From: Bacteroidales bacterium
GTDB taxonomy: Bacteria; Bacteroidota; Bacteroidia; Bacteroidales; Muribaculaceae
Direction of reading: 5' to 3'
DNA length: 32,195 nt
NCBI GenBank assembly: GCA_020859755.1
Contig: JAJBVP010000139.1
Coordinates: 1 to 32,195 of the forward strand
This document shows, piece after piece, positions 17,524-24,867 of the stretch (the first letter of the stretch is position 1; each line of letters starts with the position of its first letter). Both the position numbers and the translations under genes were made by a program. Below the pieces are notes generated by a model. That model had not been told where the DNA came from and ran no database searches. It saw only the letters and a list, made by a program, of their open reading frames with translations.

Positions 17524-18877
17524 TGGAGTTATCGTTGTTGGGGAGTTTAACCTGCTTTGCGTCTTGGTGTTCATCGAGAGTGGTAAGTTGGATAAACGGC
17601 ACGTCTACGGTGACGTTATCCCACTTGTTAAAGCGGATGATGATGCGATGGACGGTAAAGAGCAGGTCGTGATATGGCTTCTGCAATGCCTGAGCGATGG
17701 TGTAAAGCTCGCGCTTGTCAGAGCCGGAGTTGTTGGTCTGCGCCTTGCCGGGGACTGAGCCGACGAGATTACTATGCACACGCATAGTAAAGCATATCAT
17801 ATTGATAGCTTCCTGAATGTCGGTCTCCCAATCGCCGCCCTCCTTGCTGTCGTCAATCTTGTTGATTACGACGTCGTGTTGCTCCTTGCCGTCGGGCGAT
17901 ATATAGAACGTGGAGAACCATGCTTTGCCGGAGTTCTCCGCGCCGGTCAGGAAATCGAGGATTTGCTGCTTCTCACGCACGATGCGCTCCTGCTGCTTGC
18001 GACGGTCGGTGATGCCCTCGGCACGGAATATGCTCTCCCAGTAGGTCTTGCTTATCTCTATATGATACTTGATTGGGGCAGAGTTCTTTAACTTTGCCTC
18101 CTTTGCGATGCCGATAAGCTGCTTGATGTTGTACCACTTGCCCCGGAATAATGCGCCATAGTAAGGTATCGGGTAATAAGTGCTGTCGACTGTCGGGATT
18201 CGCGATACAATCGCGAATTTCCGGCACTTCGAGTTCTTCGTGGACGAAGCGCCCAAGGGCGATGATTTGGCGAGCTTGTCTTGCAGATCTCGCCACGGAG
18301 AAGCCGGGTCGAGCAGGTCGATTTCCTCGATGTCGCTGCGCGATGAGATAGCCTTTCGCCAGTTGGCGTAAAGGATTTTGGAAATACGACCGTGCTTGTC
18401 AGCCGGAGTGAAGCGACAGTAACAGGCTTCCTTTCTCAACAGACGGACGATGCGCGATCCGTCCTCGTTGAGAATAAGCACTGACACGGCGAAGCCGAAG
18501 TGCTTAAAGTCCTGACTAACTCCGAGAAAGTATGAGGCGAGGTCGTTGTCGAGAGTGAAGTCCTCGACTTCGCGCTTGACCGCTGCGGAAGCTTCGGTGG
18601 CGCAGTATTGCAGCCCCGAACCGTAGCAGACTTCGGCGTTGAAACATTGGCAGGTTGCCAGTGTTTCGTCTTTCTCGACAAGCGCGAGCAAGTCGAAAGG
18701 CATCTGATTGTCGCCGCCCCAAGGGATATACGAGAGAGTATCGTCTACGATGGTCGGCACAATATCCACATCTTCGCGGAACACTGACGCGGAATTGACA
18801 GTAAACGCGGCACGGGCCTGATAGCCCGGCAGCGTCTCGACGGAGTTAAAATTGAGTTCAGAAAAAGAAAAGTCCAT
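17504..18877 (-). CDS. Phage portal-like protein
   Basis: 457 aa, 'MRVHSNLVGSVPGKAQTNNSGSDKRELYTIAQALQKPYHDLLFTVHRIIIRFNKW'. Confidence 0.7.
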   Translation of the reverse strand: MDFSFSELNFNSVETLPGYQARAAFTVNSASVFREDVDIVPTIVDDTLSYIPWGGDNQMPFDLLALVEKDETLATCQCFNAEVCYGSGLQYCATEASAAVKREVEDFTLDNDLASYFLGVSQDFKHFGFAVSVLILNEDGSRIVRLLRKEACYCRFTPADKHGRISKILYANWRKAISSRSDIEEIDLLDPASPWRDLQDKLAKSSPLGASSTKNSKCRKFAIVSRIPTVDSTYYPIPYYGALFRGKWYNIKQLIGIAKEAKLKNSAPIKYHIEISKTYWESIFRAEGITDRRKQQERIVREKQQILDFLTGAENSGKAWFSTFYISPDGKEQHDVVINKIDDSKEGGDWETDIQEAINMICFTMRVHSNLVGSVPGKAQTNNSGSDKRELYTIAQALQKPYHDLLFTVHRIIIRFNKWDNVTVDVPFIQLTTLDEHQDAKQVKLPNNDNSNETDND

Positions 18878-18896
18878 ATCGATGCTGATTTTTCAG

Positions 18897-18927
18897 CAAA
18901 GGTATGGACGGTATGAGTTTAGCGAAA
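18897..18927 (-). promoter_or_regulatory. Promoter TTTC-N19-TACCTTTG for portal-like gene
   Basis: CAAAGGTA at 18897-18904 on +. Confidence 0.55.
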
Positions 18928-18935
18928 AGACGTGG

Positions 18936-19370
18936 TTATTTACAAGCTTTTCTAAGTCTAATCCATGCAGGTATACCTCTAAACAAGTGAACAATAATAA
19001 GTATGCTCATGGCAATACCTAAACCATAATGCCACAAGCCAAGATGCGGAATCTTGACAGGCGATAATAATTTTATGGCTCCTGTCACTAAAGTCAGGAG
19101 AAATATTGTCTTAAGAATAGAAGTTGAAACATAGAACCATTTGACCTTGTTCTTCAAGGCTGAGAGCATTTTGTTGAATTGCTTCCAATGGACAATGGTA
19201 AATACACTCATTGCGAAGCCGCAGACCCAATGAATAATTTTAATTAAGTCTCGTGGTTCGATGAGTAAACCGTGTTTCTTCAGATGGAGAATTATGCCTG
19301 AAATTAGAGTGATGGCGAAAAGAATAATTATCGTCATCCCTATATTTGACTTAAGTTTTAATGATGTCAT
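18936..19370 (-). CDS. DUF4405-like four-helix membrane protein, putative b-type haem protein (moron)
   Basis: Two helices each with H-x13-H (HWVCGFAMSVFTIVH, HYGLGIAMSILIIVH). Confidence 0.65.
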   Translation of the reverse strand: MTSLKLKSNIGMTIIILFAITLISGIILHLKKHGLLIEPRDLIKIIHWVCGFAMSVFTIVHWKQFNKMLSALKNKVKWFYVSTSILKTIFLLTLVTGAIKLLSPVKIPHLGLWHYGLGIAMSILIIVHLFRGIPAWIRLRKACK

Positions 19371-19394
19371 ATTTGTCTATTTTGTTTAACAATA

Positions 19395-19425
19395 CAAAAT
19401 TAGTCATTTTCAGCGAGGTATCAAA
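19395..19425 (-). promoter_or_regulatory. Consensus promoter TTTG-N19-TAATTTTG for the haem-type membrane protein gene
   Basis: CAAAATTA 19395-19402 and CAAA 19422-19425 on +. Confidence 0.65.
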
Positions 19426-19654
19426 GAAATACTTCAAGGTCGTTGACGCGGAAGATACAGCAGTCGCGTATTTTGCGGCACTCGCCGGAGGCAAGCAGCT
19501 TGACATTGCGCCAGCCGCCGTAGAAGTTGTATCGCAGTGAGATACAGTTATGCAGCTCCAGTATGGAGCCGTCGGATTTCCATACGGAAATATCGACAGG
19601 GTCGCAGCTGTTGAGCATCGTTCGGGCTGTGCTTATATGGATTGATTGTGCCAT
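19421..19654 (-). CDS. Small phage protein of unknown function
   Basis: 77-aa ORF collinear with operon. Confidence 0.5.
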   Translation of the reverse strand: MAQSIHISTARTMLNSCDPVDISVWKSDGSILELHNCISLRYNFYGGWRNVKLLASGECRKIRDCCIFRVNDLEVFL

Positions 19655-19660
19655 TGGTGC

Positions 19661-19718
19661 GAGTTGATGAGTTGACGAGTAGCGAGTTGACGAGTTTACG
19701 AGTAAACGAGGTTATAGG
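19661..19718. repeat. Degenerate tandem octamers (GAGTTGAC/GAGTTTAC/GAGTAAAC)
   Basis: gagttgat gagttgac gagtagc gagttgac gagtttac gagtaaac gaggttat. Confidence 0.8.
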
Positions 19719-20808
19719 GTTCTGAGAATATGCCGGGCGAAGCAGAGAGCCGGACGTTTGGGCGGTTCTCGACATATCGCCACGTAAACTTGACGGTGTT
19801 AAGTTTCTCGTCGCCGTCCTGTATCTCGCAGGTGCAGTCGGTAATGAGTATCGGGGCGAGAAGCAGCGGGTCATAACTGTTGGTCGGGTCCGGCTCGATT
19901 CGGAACACATCGTGCGACGAAAAGAGTTGGTCTATCCACTCCGCTTCGTCAGAAGTCAGTGGCCCGACCTCCACTTCGTATGTCTTGGCAGTCGACTGGT
20001 TGTAGAATCGCGACTGGCCGTTTATGATGGCGAGGGAGCGTTCAACGTCGGTCTTTGCCGTGGTTACCACCGGCAAAGTAGCCGTATCCCAGACATTGAA
20101 GCAGTTGCGGAAGTAGAACGATTCAAGGTCTGTGAGCGAGTTGTCGACGAAGCAGGTAACAGACCGCTGACCGCAACGGACGGTGAACGACAGCAGCGTA
20201 ATGTCGCCGGGGCGAGCGGCGGCGAACCCTGCGGCATCGGCAATGACCGAGGACAACGGCACGTTGATCTGCACGACCCCGGAGGTGTCGGCGGTCTTGC
20301 CTGAATCCATAATGTAACGGTGTTGGTATGGAGCATCCGAATCGGCTTTGCGGAAGGTGTGCTGTACCGAATATTCCAGACTCTCCCCGGCTTCCGCATA
20401 GAGGAACAGGGAGAGCGTGGAGCCGGTGGCGACACGTCGCATGGATAGCGTTGTCAGGAAATTCTCTTTGAGAAACGTCGGAATATCCGTGCAGACCGTG
20501 AAGCGGTCGCAGTAAAGGATATGGAGGACGCATGAGTCGGCTTTATTGTTGACCGTGTCGGTGAATACGCGAAGGGTAAAGTCGGCGCATGACTGGCCCG
20601 ACTTGTTCATCTCGACCTCGATGAGCGAGCCGAGGTCGTAGAGCATTACATAACCGCCGTGGGCGTAGTAACGCTCCGAGAGAATGACGATGCCGCCGGT
20701 GGCGGTCAGCGTGACATCGACAAAATCGCCGTCTACGGCCACGGTGATTTCACCGACAGCCGAAGAAAGGATGACGCCCTGGGGCTTGTATGTAATTCGG
20801 TGTGCCAT
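19696..20808 (-). CDS. Phage structural protein of unknown function (possible tail/adsorption protein)
   Basis: 370-aa ORF, beta-rich composition, operon context. Confidence 0.55.
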   Translation of the reverse strand: MAHRITYKPQGVILSSAVGEITVAVDGDFVDVTLTATGGIVILSERYYAHGGYVMLYDLGSLIEVEMNKSGQSCADFTLRVFTDTVNNKADSCVLHILYCDRFTVCTDIPTFLKENFLTTLSMRRVATGSTLSLFLYAEAGESLEYSVQHTFRKADSDAPYQHRYIMDSGKTADTSGVVQINVPLSSVIADAAGFAAARPGDITLLSFTVRCGQRSVTCFVDNSLTDLESFYFRNCFNVWDTATLPVVTTAKTDVERSLAIINGQSRFYNQSTAKTYEVEVGPLTSDEAEWIDQLFSSHDVFRIEPDPTNSYDPLLLAPILITDCTCEIQDGDEKLNTVKFTWRYVENRPNVRLSASPGIFSEPYNLVYS

Positions 20809-20812
20809 GCCG

Positions 20813-20843
20813 CAAATTTATTGCGGATATGAGCCACGGCAAA
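20813..20843 (-). promoter_or_regulatory. Consensus promoter TTTG-N19-TAAATTTG abutting the start codon
   Basis: CAAATTTA 20813-20820, CAAA 20840-20843 on +; ATG at 20806-20808. Confidence 0.6.
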
Positions 20844-20904
20844 AGACAGCCGAAAGCGGCCACTCCACGGAGGGAGCAGCCGCGAGACCGACGGTTTGGA
20901 GAGG

Positions 20905-21159
20905 TTATTTCTCCAGATGGTCAGGAACGAAGTCGGGCGCGTCGGGGTCGATGCCTCGCGCGATGTATTTTGAGCGCAGGGCGTTGTACGTCTGAACGAC
21001 TATCTGATTGATGACGCGGAAGTGCAGGTCTTCAATCAAGAGTGCGAGCTGTTCCTTGTGCGATGGGAACTGAGTGCCGAAGGCGTAGTTGATAGTCCGC
21101 GCTGCATCGAGGATAACTTGCAGCTCTTGTTCGGTGAATTTGTTGTAGTTGATTTCCAT
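20905..21159 (-). CDS. Small phage protein of unknown function
   Basis: 84 aa from MEINYNKFTEQELQVIL; in-frame M chosen over the longer ORF-track start. Confidence 0.55.
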   Translation of the reverse strand: MEINYNKFTEQELQVILDAARTINYAFGTQFPSHKEQLALLIEDLHFRVINQIVVQTYNALRSKYIARGIDPDAPDFVPDHLEK

Positions 21160-21170
21160 TGTTTCGGGAT

Positions 21171-21374
21171 TTATAGGGTGAATACTTCGTGAGAATTGTT
21201 GTCGATGTGGAGGATTGAGAGCGTGTAATTCTCGCAACCTTTTCGGAACTCGACCTTGATAAAGTCTTCGCCGTCGCGCCAGCAGAACCATAGAGCTTTT
21301 CGGAGCGCGTCTGTATCGCTGTCGGCTTGGAATTTCCATTTGCCTTGTTTTGTGTAGCAGATATATTCGTACAT
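21171..21374 (-). CDS. Small phage protein of unknown function
   Basis: 67 aa MYEYICYTKQGKWKF..., collinear. Confidence 0.5.
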   Translation of the reverse strand: MYEYICYTKQGKWKFQADSDTDALRKALWFCWRDGEDFIKVEFRKGCENYTLSILHIDNNSHEVFTL

Positions 21375-21422
21375 AGTCGTGAGAATTAGCGGTTTGACTT
21401 TCGGAAAGAAAGCGAGGGAGGC

Positions 21423-21719
21423 TTATGCCTCCTCTCGCTGAGCCTCGAACTGGAGGCGTTCATAGATGTTCTGGGAGATAGTCGCTCCGTAACGGGCTTT
21501 GAGCAGGTGCATATAGCGCATTGCGCTCTTGGCTGTCTTGCATCCGCAGCCTACATTGTCCTTGGTGGCCACGCCCTTGAAGTAGACGTACCAGCGGTTG
21601 AACTTGCGCTGAGCCACGATGAGCTTGGGAGTTGTCGTTGTTGCCGGAGCAGTCTCGACGGCGGGAGCAGCGGTTTGAGCGACTTTCTTTTCTGCGGATT
21701 TTTTAGTTTTCTTTGCCAT
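21423..21719 (-). CDS. Small basic phage protein with Lys/Ala/Thr-rich N-terminal tail
   Basis: 98 aa MAKKTKKSAEKKVAQTAAPAVETAPATTTT... Confidence 0.55.
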   Translation of the reverse strand: MAKKTKKSAEKKVAQTAAPAVETAPATTTTPKLIVAQRKFNRWYVYFKGVATKDNVGCGCKTAKSAMRYMHLLKARYGATISQNIYERLQFEAQREEA

Positions 21720-22670
21720 GATTTTGAAGTATTTGGGGTTAATGATGTGAGCCGAGGCTCTGAATTTTTACGGTACAATCAAGTGGGAAGCTGTTTGAGA
21801 CCGAACAAAAATTTACAGAGAATTTTAAGCGTAGCGTCTAAAAATGAGGCTTGTGCCATTTTTCGTAAAATTGTCGCAGAAATAGGCTTGCCGGTTTTAG
21901 AGAGCCGGAGGGAAGTTGAGTTGGCGACCTAACTTTGTACAGGAAAAATAGACCTCGGTTCACTCCCCGAATACGAGATTGGCAAATGGAAAACTGACCG
22001 CAAAAAAGAGGCTCAAACCGCGTCGCCGGAGAGCCCGGCACACAACTTCGCACTCAATCGTGGCAGCAAGTTCGATAGCGTTAAGGTATGTCGTTCAAGG
22101 TTTACCCCAAGTCGTAGGCAGTGGATGCGGCCAAAGAGCGCAGCCCAAAATGCGACTATGTGTGCTTGCGCCCGATACGGAGATGCCCCAAAACATCGGA
22201 CGCTTTCAGTCGGGGCAATAGCTGCGGCGGTGTCCGTCGCGCCCGAAAGTCCAACCGCCTCACGACGATGCACACATTATATTATAGTATATAAGCAAAA
22301 CGGCAAATGGAAATTGCCGATAGCAGACACGATGCTTCTCAGCCCTGCGGTTGGTGCGTCAGCGAGGGCAAAGGTCGAGTGCGAGGTGCGAGAATAGCTC
22401 TCAATCCTCCGGCAACAATCACGTTTCACCCGACCCGAATAATGGAAATGTGCTACGCAAGTTGAGAGTTGAGAGCCGAGAGGTTAGGGAGCTGCGGACG
22501 ATAAACTCTAACCGCTAACCGCTAAACTTCGGCTGCAAGCCGAATTTCAAAAGGTCTGACCGCGACAGCATTAACGCAGTGGAAATAAACGGAGCAAGCG
22601 GTGGCGATGAATGAGCAAGAGTTAAGGCTGCCCCGGCGGACAGCCTACCCTTTGAGGGAGGAACGATTTA

Positions 22671-22874
22671 TCAGTATGCGAAGCAACCCTGTACCATTGT
22701 GTAGTCGACATCGTCGTACATTGAAGCTGCGATTTCCTGGGCTTCGTCGGCACTGCGGGCTTCTACTTCTTCCGTGTAGCTGTCGCCGTCGAAAGTGATT
22801 ACTTCCACCGAGTAGTATTTGAGTGAGCGGTTGGAGTTGAGAGAGCTGTCGAATATGTTCATTACGTGGGTCAT
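22671..22874 (-). CDS. Small acidic phage protein of unknown function
   Basis: 67 aa '...YYSVEVITFDGDSYTEEVEARSADEAQEIAASMY'; collinear. Confidence 0.5.
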   Translation of the reverse strand: MTHVMNIFDSSLNSNRSLKYYSVEVITFDGDSYTEEVEARSADEAQEIAASMYDDVDYTMVQGCFAY

Positions 22875-22917
22875 GATTTTGAAGTTTTAGAGGGTTTTTA
22901 CTGTGCGCCGGGGCGCG

Positions 22918-23115
22918 TTTGATTTACGTTGCAATATTTGGGAGAGCTGAGGAAGCGGAGTTGCAAACGTTGTTTCAAGCCCACGCGGTAAAATCTTGGG
23001 TCCTGGAGGGTGAAGATTTTATGAAATGTTGATTGCAAGCCCGGAGGGTCAAGCCCACAAGCGCAGATGCGCGGTCAGCCCTACCTTTGCGATGTAAATT
23101 CAATGTGCCTCGTGC
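22918..23115. repeat. Intergenic element E2, homologous to E1
   Basis: See E1. Confidence 0.7.
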
Positions 23116-23564
23116 GTGTTTACAAGTAACGTTCCTCGCGAAACGTCCCGGCAAAATGCCGAACCACGTAACCTGCAAGGCATATTTGGCGGTGAACGCC
23201 GACCGCCGGCGCGAATACGCATCAACTCTGTGTAATCACCGACGGCCACGGCGGAACACCAAATATGATAAGCCCGGCTGACTGACGAAGTCAGGTAAAA
23301 TGCGCTCAATGTATGAGTCGATGAAACCGAGGTGCAGGGTAACAACTGATAAATCCTCCCTCAAAGGGCAAAAAGCACGGTAAACCTCCAATTTTGCGGA
23401 CATCGCCTCGCGGCGACAACCATATAACAAGCGAGCCTCGGATCCAACCATAAGTTGGTGCCGAAGCCCGCTGTATGAGTTAGCGATTGAAGCCTTCCGG
23501 TCGAGACCTTGATGGCATGACATGAAAGAATGGTCGCCCCCGGCGAAACTCTCTAAAACGATAA

Positions 23565-24155
23565 TTATTTATTCTGTGGCTGAGAATTTTGAGACGGGTG
23601 CGTTATTGGGTTTGCAGCTGTTTCAATGGCATTAACACGTTTGTCTAACTCATGAATTGATTCAGTGTGATTCTCAGTTTTTTGGACCAATGGTAGATAA
23701 GACAATGTTGCCCATATCGTTATAATTATAACTACTGCCCCGATTATGCCGCCAATTATCCACTGAAATAAACTGTTAGAGACTTTGTCATTCAAGGCAT
23801 TCCTTACATCTGATATGTCTTTTGACACATCAGATATTTTAGCGTCGAGCGTTTTTCTTAAATCATTATGGGCGTCTTCATTTTTGACATTAAAATCAGA
23901 CATCTGGTCCTCTAAACGGAAATAATAATCCCTTGCTGGCTCTGAAGTCGGTCTATTGATATTATCCGATTGATTACTCAGGTATCTCTCATTGTCTATC
24001 CCGTTATCTGATTTTGTTGTATTCCGGGAATAATTACCTCCTTTACTGGAACGATATTGTCGTACACGTTGCATACTCCGAGTAAGGTCATACTCGGAAT
24101 CTGGCTTTGGCGCTTGTGTATATGGTTTTGAGTTATTCTTTCTGCCTTTAGCCAT
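23565..24155 (-). CDS. Single-TM protein with disordered basic N-terminus and flanking coiled coils
   Basis: MAKGRKNNSKPY...; TM 'FQWIIGGIIGAVVIIITIWATLSYLPL'; last gene of four-gene operon (GTG 24167 also possible start). Confidence 0.65.
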   Translation of the reverse strand: MAKGRKNNSKPYTQAPKPDSEYDLTRSMQRVRQYRSSKGGNYSRNTTKSDNGIDNERYLSNQSDNINRPTSEPARDYYFRLEDQMSDFNVKNEDAHNDLRKTLDAKISDVSKDISDVRNALNDKVSNSLFQWIIGGIIGAVVIIITIWATLSYLPLVQKTENHTESIHELDKRVNAIETAANPITHPSQNSQPQNK

Positions 24156-24156
24156 A

Positions 24157-24861
24157 TTATAAGTCACACAAATTCTCGTAAATGTCTTTCTCTACAGCTA
24201 ATGACAATGTGAATATTTCCTTGACCAATTCTTTGTCTGTCAGAGGCTTTGAGGCATTTGTCACGTAATTGTCAGTATCCAAGAAGAACCCAAAATGCTT
24301 TTTTGTATTCTCATTCTGAAATTCACGTTCATAAAATGCGTCATCCTCTTGGATTAATCCTATTTGGTACATCCCGTTGTCATAAGTCATTTTTAAGTTG
24401 ACGTTACGACATGGATAATTTTCAAAGAAGAATTTCTGAGGAAATTTCTCTTTGAAATTGGTTAACAGCATAGAATAATCTTTGGCCTTTACGGGGTAAG
24501 TTGAAATTACTCTACAGCCTATTCTTGTAAGATTGATATTTCCTAAGACTCTCTGGACGGCTTCATATACTTTCTTAAAATTAGCATAGAAGGATTCGAT
24601 GGTGTCTATCTTCCACGAGGTAAAACTCAATCGATGGTAACTGAGCGCTACAAGGATAGTAAATTCTTCTCTTTTTTCTTTGTCACGAAGTATAATACCA
24701 TCGCCATTCATTTCCCAATATTGGAAAAGATTGGGATTAGTTTTTTCAATGGCCTCAATCAGAGTTCCTTTGCGGTCGATGATGGAAGGCAACGCTTCAA
24801 ACCTAAGTTCGATAATAATTTTGCGATTACCGATTTTTTTGGAATCTATATTTTCTTTCAT
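24157..24861 (-). CDS. TIGR04255-like protein of unknown function
   Basis: 'RKIIIELRFEALPSI', 'FYANFKKVYEAVQRVLGNINLTRIGCRVIS' resemble the family layout. Confidence 0.5.
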   Translation of the reverse strand: MKENIDSKKIGNRKIIIELRFEALPSIIDRKGTLIEAIEKTNPNLFQYWEMNGDGIILRDKEKREEFTILVALSYHRLSFTSWKIDTIESFYANFKKVYEAVQRVLGNINLTRIGCRVISTYPVKAKDYSMLLTNFKEKFPQKFFFENYPCRNVNLKMTYDNGMYQIGLIQEDDAFYEREFQNENTKKHFGFFLDTDNYVTNASKPLTDKELVKEIFTLSLAVEKDIYENLCDL

Positions 24862-24867
24862 ATTGTA

